DNA of 58,410 nt from positions 1-58,410 of the forward strand of contig JADGNQ010000021.1 in the NCBI GenBank assembly GCA_017883385.1. The letters are read 5' to 3'. Below are positions 1-7,671 of this stretch, piece after piece. The stretch comes from Candidatus Sulfotelmatobacter sp. (GTDB lineage Bacteria; Acidobacteriota; Terriglobia; Terriglobales; Acidobacteriaceae). Every line of letters starts with the position of its first letter. The stretch's first letter is position 1. The notes beneath the pieces were generated by a model. That model was not told the origin of the DNA and ran no database searches. It saw only the letters and a list, made by a program, of their open reading frames with translations. The translations under genes and the position numbers were made by a program.

Positions 1-189
1 GCGGGAGTGCGGTTTCGGATTGGAGGGGAGTAAGTGGGCGCGGATTCATTCCGGTGCCTGGCGTCCAACGGGAGCGGCTCTGAAACTCCCTTCGACGGTA
101 CCGGTTGCGCAACAGTACAGGGGTCCTTCGCTTCGCTCAGGATGACAGTGGGCAGATCTGGAGCTCTTGTTCGTCTAGCGGACTCTCGT
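1..189. other. Left-edge non-coding stretch
   Basis: No gene is recognised between the window edge and the aldolase stop codon. It holds one copy of a dispersed repeat at about 122-148 (TCCTTCGCTTCGCTCAGGAT core) and a short direct repeat of CGTCTAGC near 174-196. The end of an upstream gene could lie in the first bases, but nothing in the sequence supports it. Confidence 0.5.
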
Positions 190-882
190 CTAGCTGACTT
201 TTTGCGGGGTGCGGGGCAGGGGCATAGATGATGCCATTTTCGCGCCGAAATACTTGGTGCGCGCGAGCAAGAGCTTTTCAATTTCTACTTCCTGCAAGGG
301 TTGCTGGCGTCCGAGCAGGTGCGTGACCAGAGCGATCTGGGCAAAGTGCTCGACGGTTTCCATCTTCATGTAGGCGTGTTCGAGGGTGTCGCCGTAGGTG
401 ACGACGCCGTGATTCGACATGAGGATGGCGTCATAGCTCGGAACATACGGTTCGAGCGTCTGGGCCAATTCTGAAGTTCCGGGCGTGCCGTAGCGGGCGA
501 GAGGAATGCAGCCCAGTCCCATAACCACTTCGCAAACCAGAGGCTCGGTGAGCGGGATGCCGGCGGCGGCGAAGCCGGTCGCGGTGGGGGGATGGGCATG
601 ACAAATCGCCTGAATATCGGGGCGCATGCGGTAGATCAGCAGGTGCATGCCGATCTCGCTGGTCACATGGCGGCGTCCGGCGACGCGCTGGCCGTCGAGA
701 TCGACAATGACCATGTCGGCGGGACGCATAGCGCCTTTGCTGAGGCAGGTTGGCGTGACCAGAACGCGGTGCCCGGGAAGGCGCACCGAGAGATTTCCAT
801 CCATGGCGGCCACGAATCCCCTTTGGTGGAGCATCCGCCCGTAATGGACGATTTCTTCCCTATGTTTGCGTTCCGTAGGCAT
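190..882 (-). CDS. Class II aldolase/adducin family protein
   Basis: The 230-aa product has the length and fold signature of class II (zinc-dependent) aldolases such as L-fuculose-1-phosphate aldolase and L-ribulose-5-phosphate 4-epimerase, which are cytoplasmic and cleave or epimerise sugar phosphates. The N-terminal GNLSVR segment resembles the substrate/phosphate loop. CHAHPP (about residue 94) supplies two zinc histidines, and SNHG followed by HAYMKMETVEHFA supplies the later histidine and the helix around the metal site. The start is preceded by an AAGGG motif. It is divergent from queA with about 150 bp between them. The exact substrate cannot be read from sequence; no sugar-kinase or isomerase gene lies nearby to suggest one. 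Confidence 0.85.
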   Translation of the reverse strand: MPTERKHREEIVHYGRMLHQRGFVAAMDGNLSVRLPGHRVLVTPTCLSKGAMRPADMVIVDLDGQRVAGRRHVTSEIGMHLLIYRMRPDIQAICHAHPPTATGFAAAGIPLTEPLVCEVVMGLGCIPLARYGTPGTSELAQTLEPYVPSYDAILMSNHGVVTYGDTLEHAYMKMETVEHFAQIALVTHLLGRQQPLQEVEIEKLLLARTKYFGAKMASSMPLPRTPQKVS

Positions 883-1023
883 GGATACCCTTTGGGGGAG
901 TTAACACAAAGCGGGCCGCACTTTGGCATCCGCATAGTACCAGCAGTCCGGGTATCGAGACAATCCAAAATTTCGAGAAAAAACGATATGCTGAGCCGCA
1001 AAGCCGCGAGGCTAGCCGATCCC

Positions 1024-1029
1024 TATAAT
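1024..1029 (+). promoter_or_regulatory. -10 hexamer TATAAT of queA, leaderless arrangement
   Basis: A perfect TATAAT lies 7 nt before the GTG start at 1037. With the usual 6-8 nt between -10 element and transcription start, the mRNA would begin at or next to the start codon. No Shine-Dalgarno sequence is present between them. The -35 region is not recognisable. Confidence 0.6.
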
Positions 1030-1036
1030 CGGACGC

Positions 1037-2230
1037 GTGCTGGTCTCTGACTTCCAATACGACCTGCCCGAGGATTTGATCGCGCAGGAACCGCTGGCGG
1101 ACCGGGCGGGATCGCGCCTATTGCATCTGGAGTCTTCCACGGGGAGGCGACAGGATCGGCAGTTTTGCGAGTTCCCAGAACTGTTGCAGGCTGGCGATCT
1201 GGTCGTTTTCAACAACACTCGGGTGTTTCCTGCCCGGCTTTATGGGCGGCGGGGCGGGCTCCGGTCGCAGGCGGTGAGCGCGAACAATCCGGCGGCGCAG
1301 GAGTTTCTTCATGGACGGATTGAGGTGCTGCTCACGCGGCAATTGCAGCTCGAGCCCAATGAATGGGAATGCCTGGTACGACCGGGGAGGAAGATTGGAG
1401 TCGGCGAACATCTCTTCTTTGGCGAGCACGACGAACTGCAGGCTGAGGTGATTGCGCGCGGCGAGTTTGGGGAGCGGAGGATTCGCTTTGCGCCAGCGCT
1501 GCCGGGCCTTGCCCGGCCGGACCCTTCGGCCTCGCTCAGGGCAGGCAGCCGAGGGCGGCTGTCCCCACATGAGCATGCTGACCCCGCGTCTGATCCGGCG
1601 GACGACTTCTTCCGGCTCGTGGAAAGGATCGGGCACATCCCGCTGCCGCCTTACATTGCGAGGACGGATTCTTCCGCCGACCGCGAGCGCTACCAGACGG
1701 TCTACGCGCGGGAGCGCGGGTCGGTGGCGGCGCCGACGGCCGGACTGCATTTCACGCCCGAAATTCTGGGGCGCATCAAGGATCGTGGCGTCGAGACTGC
1801 CGAAGTTACGCTGCACGTCGGGCTGGGTACGTTTCAGCCGGTGCGGACCGAGCGTGTCGAGGAACACAAATTGCACTCCGAGGCGTATTCGATCTCCGCC
1901 GAGGCCGCCGAGAAGATCAATCGGGCGCGGAGCGAGTCGCGGCGCATTGTCGCCGTGGGGACCACAACCGTACGCACGCTGGAATACGCGGCGCAGCAGG
2001 GCGCGGGAGAAATTCGGGTGGCCTCGGGCGAGGCGAATTTGTTTATTTATCCTGGGTATAAATTTCAAGTTGTGCAGGCTTTGCTGACGAATTTTCATTT
2101 GCCGCAATCGACGTTGCTCATGCTGGTCTGCGCGCTGGGTGGGAAAGACAACGTCCTGCGCGCGTATGAGCATGCGGTGTCGCAGCGGTATCGGTTCTAT
2201 TCGTACGGGGACTGCATGTTCGTGGAGTAA
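1037..2230 (+). CDS. queA: S-adenosylmethionine:tRNA ribosyltransferase-isomerase
   Basis: QueA moves the ribosyl group of SAM onto 7-aminomethyl-7-deazaguanine in tRNA to form epoxyqueuosine, the penultimate step of queuosine synthesis. The N-terminus [17 protein letters not shown], the GRxGGL region, [29 protein letters not shown] and the C-terminal [16 protein letters not shown] are family signatures. The GTG start at 1037 puts VSDF at residue 3, as usual. At 397 aa it is longer than the common size of about 345-350. The extra residues, roughly 155-179, come from a dispersed palindromic repeat at 1501-1573 that reads through in frame just before the [14 protein letters not shown] block. 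Whether the enzyme tolerates this is not known, but the frame stays open on both sides. Confidence 0.95.
   Translation: MLVSDFQYDLPEDLIAQEPLADRAGSRLLHLESSTGRRQDRQFCEFPELLQAGDLVVFNNTRVFPARLYGRRGGLRSQAVSANNPAAQEFLHGRIEVLLTRQLQLEPNEWECLVRPGRKIGVGEHLFFGEHDELQAEVIARGEFGERRIRFAPALPGLARPDPSASLRAGSRGRLSPHEHADPASDPADDFFRLVERIGHIPLPPYIARTDSSADRERYQTVYARERGSVAAPTAGLHFTPEILGRIKDRGVETAEVTLHVGLGTFQPVRTERVEEHKLHSEAYSISAEAAEKINRARSESRRIVAVGTTTVRTLEYAAQQGAGEIRVASGEANLFIYPGYKFQVVQALLTNFHLPQSTLLMLVCALGGKDNVLRAYEHAVSQRYRFYSYGDCMFVE
1501..1573. repeat. Composite palindromic repeat inside queA
   Basis: Three pieces lie side by side: a GCCGGGC-CTT-GCCCGGC hairpin (1501-1517), a CTCAGGGCAGG-type repeat (about 1522-1546), and a GCCGAGGGCGGCTGTCC motif running into CCACATGAG (about 1548-1573). 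The last two recur, in the other orientation, at 24642-24791 and elsewhere. Here the block is translated as a proline/arginine/serine-rich insertion in QueA. Confidence 0.8.
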
Positions 2231-2258
2231 CAACCGTGTGGCCGAACAGAGATCTCAT

Positions 2259-2894
2259 TCATTCCGAGGGGGCAGTCGCGAGATGTCGGTTGATCAGAAT
2301 ACCGCCCGCGATCAGACCGATGATCATCGCCGAGAAGAACAATAACCAGCCCCAATACTGCGACGGATGCCGCAGTACGCGAATGAAGTGGCGCCCATAG
2401 TAATCGGCAACGATGGCGATGGTGGCATATCGAACCGCTCGGCCGATGGTGACGATTACGAGAAACTTCCCGACAGGATAATCGGAGGCGCCGGCTGCCG
2501 CGAAAAACATGCTGGTCGGGGTCGGGACAGGAATGGCCGTGGAAGCGATCAGAGTTCCGGTGCCCCACTTCTTAAACAGCTTCAGGAACCGGAATACTTT
2601 ACCTTTCCCAAATTTGCTGTCCAGATAAGCCGACCCGGCCTTGCGTGCGATCCGGAATGTAAGATACGCGCCAATCACTGACCCGGCGGTTGCCATGGCG
2701 GCGTACTCATACCAGGGACCGCGGTGGCTGGCAGACAGGATCGCCGTGAGAATATCTGGCCCACCAAAGGTCGGCAGTGGAGAACTGTCGAGAATCGCGA
2801 GGAAGAACAGCCCCAGCGCCCCGAGGTGCCGGAACATCGAGGCCAGACTCTGCGTACGATGTGGCGCGGCCTTCTGAAGGAGCAGATGGAGCAT
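2259..2894 (-). CDS. VTT-domain (DedA/YqaA-like) membrane protein
   Basis: A 211-aa integral membrane protein of the SNARE-associated/VTT superfamily (DedA, YqaA, TMEM41/64), whose members act as lipid scramblases or flippases or affect envelope homeostasis. Visible features are a re-entrant-like N-terminal segment with SSPLPTFGGPD, a helix containing GSVIGAYLTFRIARKAG, the conserved FKKWGTGTLIASTAIPVPTPTS segment, and a C-terminal WLLFFSAMIIGLIAGG helix. It starts 22 bp downstream of the TrkA-N gene on the same strand, so the two are probably co-transcribed. A start at the internal Met20 is possible; neither start has a clear ribosome binding site. Confidence 0.8.
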   Translation of the reverse strand: MLHLLLQKAAPHRTQSLASMFRHLGALGLFFLAILDSSPLPTFGGPDILTAILSASHRGPWYEYAAMATAGSVIGAYLTFRIARKAGSAYLDSKFGKGKVFRFLKLFKKWGTGTLIASTAIPVPTPTSMFFAAAGASDYPVGKFLVIVTIGRAVRYATIAIVADYYGRHFIRVLRHPSQYWGWLLFFSAMIIGLIAGGILINRHLATAPSE

Positions 2895-2916
2895 GCTCGC
2901 AATATATTCGGTGCTC

Positions 2917-3666
2917 TTACTTGATGGCCAGTGGTATCGGGTAATACTTCTGGATCATTCTTCCGGTCATGAGACCGCCTTCATATTCCGGAATGATGAC
3001 CTCGTCCGCGCCGGAGCTTCGGATGGCGTTGGCGTAGCGTTGCTGGCCGGCCCGGGTGATGATCTTGATTTTGGGATTGAGCGAGCGGGAGGTCACGGTG
3101 ATGTAGAGGTTGTCGGCATCGTTGTCGATGACGATGCAGATGCCGCGGGCGCGGTCGATTCCAGCCTGCAGCAGGACGTCGTGGCGCTTGGCATCGCCTT
3201 GAATGACCGGGATTTTGTCATTCAGCAATTCGCGGTAAAGGCCTTCATTGGTTTCAATCAGCACGAAGGGGATATCGAGGCGCTGAAGTTGGTCGACGAC
3301 GGTGCGGCCGACCTGGCCGTAGCCGCAAATAATAAAGTGGTCATTCAGGCGGTTGACATTCACTTCATTGACCATAGTTCTCCATGCCTCCACGCCGTGG
3401 CGGCTGAAAATGGTGAGCAGAACGCGCTCGGCAATCCAGATCTGGAGCGCAAATACTCCCGCGTAAACCAACATTGAAAAGATCTTGGTGGACTTGTGGA
3501 CTGCGCGGTATTCGATGGAATGGGGATGGATCACCCAGAACAGGGCATCGAGCGGGCGCAAGCCTTCGACGCGGACGTAGAAAACGACACACACTCCCAG
3601 GAAGCCGGCCAGCACCAGCAGCGGCAGCCACAATCGCCGAAGGAATACGAGGAGGATGCGTCCCAT
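2917..3666 (-). CDS. TrkA-N (RCK) protein with channel-like membrane part lacking a K+ filter
   Basis: The 249-aa protein has two membrane helices (about residues 8-30 and 62-88) followed by a TrkA-N/RCK Rossmann domain (about 110-245). GYGQVGRTV binds a dinucleotide, and the acidic residue of VLIET closes the second strand. The layout is that of a two-TM RCK potassium channel. Between the helices, where channels have a pore helix and TVGYGD, this protein has DALFWVIHPHSIEYRAVH with no filter motif. It may be a redox/NAD-sensing membrane protein rather than a pore. No RCK_C domain follows. It lies directly upstream of the VTT protein gene. Confidence 0.7.
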   Translation of the reverse strand: MGRILLVFLRRLWLPLLVLAGFLGVCVVFYVRVEGLRPLDALFWVIHPHSIEYRAVHKSTKIFSMLVYAGVFALQIWIAERVLLTIFSRHGVEAWRTMVNEVNVNRLNDHFIICGYGQVGRTVVDQLQRLDIPFVLIETNEGLYRELLNDKIPVIQGDAKRHDVLLQAGIDRARGICIVIDNDADNLYITVTSRSLNPKIKIITRAGQQRYANAIRSSGADEVIIPEYEGGLMTGRMIQKYYPIPLAIK

Positions 3667-3978
3667 GATTTTTCCGGTTCAACCGAACTAGCCTTCAGAA
3701 AAAGGGGACAAGTATACCAAGTGGGGGGAGGAACAGGGATGAATTCTTCACGTGGGACTAACGTACGGGAGGAGCATTCTTTCGCCCCGCTGGAGCTTGC
3801 TGGTGTCCCACTTGGCACCCACGCCTTACGCCATGGGCTGCATTATTACGCCGCTTCGCGGCTGGACAGCGACGGCGGCGCTACGTTTGCCCGAAAAAGC
3901 AAAACGGACATCCTTGCGGATGCCCGCTGCTGAACCTTGGCCAGAATCTTCCAGGGCGAAGCCTCTTCAGTACAGAAG
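3667..3978. other. Intergenic region carrying a tri-hairpin element
   Basis: This 312-bp gap lies between the TrkA-N gene start and the bactofilin stop. It contains tri-hairpin copy 1 at 3784-3862 and its 5' extension from about 3745. No ORF in it resembles a protein. Confidence 0.6.
3784..3862. repeat. Tri-hairpin dispersed element, copy 1
   Basis: Hairpin 1: GCCCC-gct-GGAGC (3784-3796). Hairpin 2: arms around CCCACGCC and GCCATGGG (3818-3837), with two mismatches. Hairpin 3: GCCGC-ttc-GCGGC (3850-3862). Hairpin starts are 34 and 32 nt apart. Copies 2-4 are at 6703, 44817 and 48401. Confidence 0.75.
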
Positions 3979-4512
3979 CTAGGCGCGCGCGCCGACCGCA
4001 GTCGGCTCGGTTGCCGAAACGGCTTTGTCTTCGCCGTTGGGCTTCAGTTGCTGCGGCTGTCCGCCTTTGCGGATGTCGATGCCGCCTTTGAAGAACGCGC
4101 CGTCTTCAATCGAGATGCGGGCCGCGATGACGTCTCCGGTGAGCGAACCGTCGCTGCGAATGTCGACGCGATCGCTGGCGGTGAGGTTGCCGCGAACTTT
4201 TCCCAGTACGACGATCTCGCGGGCATTGATATTGGCGGCAACGACTCCGTTGCGGCCGATGGTGACGCGGTTGCCGGCCAGATTAATGGAACCTTCCACG
4301 CGGCCGTCTATGTAGAGCGACTCGGAGCCGGTTACCTCGCCCTTGATCACGAGCGACTTGCCGATGGTGGCCTGGTCGGCTGTGGTGGTGGCAATCGGCC
4401 GGGGAGCAGGGTCCGCAGCGGCCATGGTGGGCACGCTAGGGGTAGACGTAGTTGGGCGCTCCGGCTCGGCGGGCCGGGCAGGGGTCTGAGGCTGATTGGT
4501 CGGCTTCCACAT
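3979..4512 (-). CDS. Bactofilin (polymer-forming cytoskeletal protein)
   Basis: The 177-aa protein has a proline-rich N-terminal tail (about 1-45), a bactofilin right-handed beta-helix (about 48-155) with repeating short strands such as GEVTGSESLYIDGRVEGSI and GKVRGNLTASDRVDIRSDGS, and a short charged tail. Bactofilins polymerise without nucleotide into membrane-associated filaments and often scaffold peptidoglycan enzymes or position cell structures. A GGAAAGG motif lies about 15 nt upstream of the ATG. No peptidase or cell-wall gene is adjacent, so its task here is unknown. Confidence 0.9.
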   Translation of the reverse strand: MWKPTNQPQTPARPAEPERPTTSTPSVPTMAAADPAPRPIATTTADQATIGKSLVIKGEVTGSESLYIDGRVEGSINLAGNRVTIGRNGVVAANINAREIVVLGKVRGNLTASDRVDIRSDGSLTGDVIAARISIEDGAFFKGGIDIRKGGQPQQLKPNGEDKAVSATEPTAVGARA

Positions 4513-4878
4513 GGGGTTAAAAGGTCCTTTCCTAGTTGGTATTAGGGGTCACTGGCCGCACTTTCGTGACCAAAGCGAATTGTACTCCCGCGTCTCAAAG
4601 TGAGCCCTGTGGAAAAGCCTTTATTTTCAATCGGGAGTTCCTCGAATGGTACTTCTGAAGGTGCTCTGGGACGGTGAGCGTGCACCCTCGTTGCACCGCT
4701 ACTTTTCTGCCCGTCCGAGGGGGATTCCGGGAAAAATTTGCCGGACCCGTGCCCTTCCACAGGGCTGGGGAGTTATGCTCTCAGGGTCGAAGATTTATCG
4801 AAGACGGAATCTGGGATGGAGAGTCTAAGTCTCGAGAATCACGCCCCATGGGAACTCACTCATACGGGAGCAAAAAGC
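4513..4878 (+). other. Intergenic region, no gene seen
   Basis: This 366-bp gap separates the divergent bactofilin and DinB genes. An open frame runs into it upstream of 4879, but its sequence has no domain and the DinB start at 4879 has a good ribosome binding site. A GCCCT...AGGGC inverted pair near 4750 is the only structure noticed. Confidence 0.4.
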
Positions 4879-5436
4879 ATGTCAGAACCAGCCGTTGCTT
4901 CGCCTGCAGTGTTCGCCATCGCCCGGCCGGAGCCTGGCGAATATGCGCCTTACTACGACCGCTACATTTCACTGATACCGGGGTCCGACATTCTGGGAAC
5001 GCTCGACGCGCAGAGGCGGCAGATGGTGCTGCTGCTCTCGGGACGCGACGAGGCCGATGGAGATTTTCGCTACGAACCCGATAAATGGAATGCCAAGGAA
5101 GTGCTGGGGCACGTCTGCGACACGGAGCGCATCTTTGCGTATCGCGCGCTGCGGATTGCGCGCGGCGACCAGACTCCAATTGAGGGCTTTGAGCAGGACG
5201 ATTATGTGAGCAATGGTCCGTTTGCGCGCGGGTCGCTCGCGGAGATTGTTGAGGACTACATCGCGGTGCGGCGGGGGACGCTCGCGCTGCTACGCAATCT
5301 GGATGAACCTGCGTGGACGCGGCGCGGCGTGGCCAACAAAAATGAAGTCAGCGTGCGGGCGCTGGCCTATATTGTCGCGGGGCATGAACTGCATCATCGC
5401 AGGATTCTGGAGGAGAAGTATTTTGTGGGACGGTGA
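4879..5436 (+). CDS. DinB family protein (first of three)
   Basis: A 185-aa four-helix-bundle protein of the DinB/YfiT superfamily, whose members bind a divalent metal through three histidines and include bacillithiol and mycothiol S-transferases. Histidines in VLGHVCDTERIFAYRALR and in the C-terminal GHELHHRRIL match the expected triad; KWNAKEVLGH is the usual entry motif. The frame is open from 4738, but ATG 4879 is preceded by GGGAG at suitable spacing. Two related genes follow on the same strand. The thiol substrate cannot be inferred. Confidence 0.85.
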   Translation: MSEPAVASPAVFAIARPEPGEYAPYYDRYISLIPGSDILGTLDAQRRQMVLLLSGRDEADGDFRYEPDKWNAKEVLGHVCDTERIFAYRALRIARGDQTPIEGFEQDDYVSNGPFARGSLAEIVEDYIAVRRGTLALLRNLDEPAWTRRGVANKNEVSVRALAYIVAGHELHHRRILEEKYFVGR

Positions 5437-5475
5437 TCGTAGCCCGGAGTTCTTCGGTGTTCGCTTTGAATCAGT

Positions 5476-5934
5476 ATGAAGACCTTGCTCAACCCGCGGG
5501 ACCAGGAAGAAGTCCTCGCCCGGCTGCAAAGGGTTCGTGCCGACAGTACGCGCCAGTGGGGAAAGATGTCCGCGCACCAGATGATTTGTCATTTGAGTGA
5601 CGGATTCAGGATGTACATGGGCCTGAAAACAGCGACTCCCGCGGGCTTTCCCTATCCCAGCAAGATCCTGAAGTCGGTCGCTCTATGGGCTCCAATCTCG
5701 TGGCCTAAGGGCTTCAAAACTGTCCCGGAGCTGGACCAGCAGAGAAACGGCACTCCTCCAGCGCAGTTTGACCGTGACGTGGGTGAGCTGAGGAGCTTGA
5801 TGGATCGCTTTACGCGACAGCCTAGAGATTGCCGGCTGCAATCTCATCCACACTTCGGACAGATGTCCGAGAAGGAATGGATGCGCCTGGCGTATCTCCA
5901 CATGAATCATCACCTGCGGCAATTCGGCGCGTAG
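5476..5934 (+). CDS. DUF1569 (DinB-like) protein
   Basis: The 152-aa protein has the DUF1569 pattern, a distant DinB relative: RWQ/WGKMSAHQMICHLSDGFRMYMG near the N-terminus, the HPHFGQMSEKEWMRLAYLHMNHHLRQFG segment at the C-terminus, and histidines placed for metal binding. It lies 39 bp after the first DinB gene and 16 bp before the third, so the three probably share a transcript. Its function is unknown. Confidence 0.85.
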   Translation: MKTLLNPRDQEEVLARLQRVRADSTRQWGKMSAHQMICHLSDGFRMYMGLKTATPAGFPYPSKILKSVALWAPISWPKGFKTVPELDQQRNGTPPAQFDRDVGELRSLMDRFTRQPRDCRLQSHPHFGQMSEKEWMRLAYLHMNHHLRQFGA

Positions 5935-5950
5935 TCTAGGATTCTTCTTG

Positions 5951-6460
5951 ATGTCCCAGCGCGCGCTGACAGAACTGCTTCGCGGTAAAGGCGCGCACGC
6001 CGATCCCATCGCGTGCGTGGAGGATATTTCTGCCGAAGTGGCGGCGCGGCAAGTTCCGGGATTCCCTCATTCCGTCGGACAGCTTGTCTTTCACATGAAC
6101 TACTGGATGGACTACGAGCTGCGCCGCATTCGCGGGCAGAGGCCAGCGTATCCGGAGCACAGTTCGGAGAGCTTTCCGCCAGCGCCCGCGCCGTCGCCTG
6201 TCGATGCGCAAGAATGGGATCGGCTTAGAGCGCAGCTTGTCACGCTGCTGGCCGAATTTGCCGCGTTGGCGAAGTCTCCGCGGGCGGAACTCGATCGCCA
6301 GATCGAAACCGTGCACGAGGGCGACAAGAAGATTGCCGGCACACTTGAAGCCGTGCTCTGGCAGATGGTGACGCACAACAGCTATCACCTGGGACAGATT
6401 GCGACGGTGCGGCGTGCCCTCGGCGCGTGGCCGCCGCGCGGAGGCGGGGATACGTGGTAA
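5951..6460 (+). CDS. DinB family protein (third of three)
   Basis: A 169-aa DinB-superfamily protein. SVGQLVFHMNYWMDYELRRIRG carries the first histidine, and MVTHNSYHLGQIATVRRALG carries the HxxxH pair at the C-terminus, a typical metal site. ATG 5951 is chosen over the TTG three bases upstream. The clustering of three DinB/DUF1569 genes suggests related thiol-transfer or detoxification roles, but no thiol biosynthesis gene is in the window. Confidence 0.85.
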   Translation: MSQRALTELLRGKGAHADPIACVEDISAEVAARQVPGFPHSVGQLVFHMNYWMDYELRRIRGQRPAYPEHSSESFPPAPAPSPVDAQEWDRLRAQLVTLLAEFAALAKSPRAELDRQIETVHEGDKKIAGTLEAVLWQMVTHNSYHLGQIATVRRALGAWPPRGGGDTW

Positions 6461-6958
6461 CGGCAGAGGCTAAGCTTGAAGTGGTTGATTGAATTCGCAG
6501 AAGGAATCGGGATAGTCTTTGTGGCCATTGTCGGCGTGATTCGGTGGAGCGCTCCTTCTTCTGCAGAGTTCTGGGCAACCTTTGGCGTACTTGGAAGGGC
6601 GAACGAAGTCGTCCGTGAAGCGAGAGGATCTACCGTCGGGGCTGATGAGTCTTCGTGGGAACCGGTGCCGTTCCTGCTAAGTCTTGTCGTATCTTTTCTT
6701 CCGCCCCGCGGGGGCTTGTCTATTCCCCACTCAGCACCCCATGGCTCACGCCATGGGCTGCATTCTTTCGCCGTTGCGCGGCTTGGAGCAGTCGATCTCT
6801 TTCGACTTGTGCGCAGGGCGTTGCACACTGCGCGGCTGCATGCGCTGGAGGTGATTTCTTCCTTGTGGCGCTTGGGGCGATGAAGTAGGATGCCTCGCCA
6901 GAAGTAACATCACACCGCTAGCGAGGATCAATGACTCGCTACTTTCCTGGGGGAATCT
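6461..6958 (+). other. Intergenic region with tri-hairpin element
   Basis: About 500 bp between the third DinB gene and the tail-collar gene. It carries tri-hairpin copy 2 (6703-6782) and the conserved 5' extension GCCGTTCCTGC from about 6666. An open frame at 6476-6883 reads through the element and shows no domain, so it is not called. Confidence 0.5.
6703..6782. repeat. Tri-hairpin dispersed element, copy 2
   Basis: Hairpin 1: GCCCC-gcg-GGGGC (6703-6715). Hairpin 2: CCCATGGC-tcac-GCCATGGG (6738-6757). Hairpin 3: GCCG-ttgcg-CGGC (6770-6782). Stems 1 and 2 pair perfectly. Starts are 35 and 32 nt apart. Confidence 0.8.
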
Positions 6959-7549
6959 ATGATTTCACGTCACACCGTGCTGGTCCTTGTTGTCGTTTTA
7001 CTGGCGATCGTGGCATCCGTGCCTGCGAGTGCTCAGGAGCCATTCCTTGGCGAGATTCGTTACGTGGCGTTCAACTTTGCCCCACAGGGATGGGCGCTCT
7101 GCAATGGTCAGATACTTCCGATAAACCAGAATCAAGCTCTCTTCTCTCTTCTGGGCACGAACTTCGGCGGTGACGGCGTCACCACCTTTGCTCTGCCTGA
7201 CCTGCGCGGCCGGGTACCCGTCGCCACCGGGCAGGGAGTCGGTTTGACGAACCGCAATATCGGCGAACAAGGGGGGAAGGAAAGCGTTGCCCTCACCGTA
7301 GCGCAGTTGCCCGCGCACCGGCATCCCATTCATGCCTCCAGCGGAGCCGGTAACTCAACGGCTCCAGCCAGCAACGTGCTGGCCAACGGCTCTTCGACGG
7401 CGATCTACAGCACCCACCCACCCGATGTGGAGTTGCAGTCGAAAGCAACTACCTCTGTAGGGCAGAACCAGCCGCACGAAAACATGCAGCCTTTTCTGGG
7501 GATGACTTGCATCATTGCGCTGGCAGGCATATTCCCCTCGCGGAACTAG
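6959..7549 (+). CDS. Secreted phage tail-collar (microcystin-dependent-protein-like) domain protein
   Basis: The 196-aa product starts with a signal peptide (about residues 1-25, cut after ASA). A tail-collar domain follows: FLGEIRYVAFNFAPQGWALCNGQ, NQALFSLLGTNFGG, FALPDLRGRVP and LPAHRHPIHAS. This domain is known from phage tail fibres and from the bacterial MdpB-like proteins that share it without a phage. The signal peptide and the lack of phage genes point to a chromosomal secreted protein. GGGGG precedes the ATG at good spacing. Its role is unknown. Confidence 0.9.
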   Translation: MISRHTVLVLVVVLLAIVASVPASAQEPFLGEIRYVAFNFAPQGWALCNGQILPINQNQALFSLLGTNFGGDGVTTFALPDLRGRVPVATGQGVGLTNRNIGEQGGKESVALTVAQLPAHRHPIHASSGAGNSTAPASNVLANGSSTAIYSTHPPDVELQSKATTSVGQNQPHENMQPFLGMTCIIALAGIFPSRN

Positions 7550-7671
7550 AGACTTCTTGTGCTTGGTCCAAGCCGGGCGACCGGACGCAGGAACGCTTCC
7601 GGTCGCGTATGCTGAGAGCTGCCTAGCCTGCCCTGCGGCGAGCACTGAAGGGGAAGGCTGATGGCTCTCGC

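Noticed and set aside
1118-2233. Long minus-strand frame (371 aa) opposite queA
   Set aside because: QueA is certain from its motifs; the antisense translation is arginine/proline-rich with no domain, as expected of a shadow frame in GC-rich DNA.
6476-6883. 135-aa frame between the DinB and tail-collar genes
   Set aside because: It reads through tri-hairpin copy 2 and shows no domain or good ribosome binding site.
6959-7549. Tail-collar protein as a sign of a prophage
   Set aside because: It has a signal peptide and no other phage gene is nearby; tail-collar domains occur in chromosomal secreted proteins.
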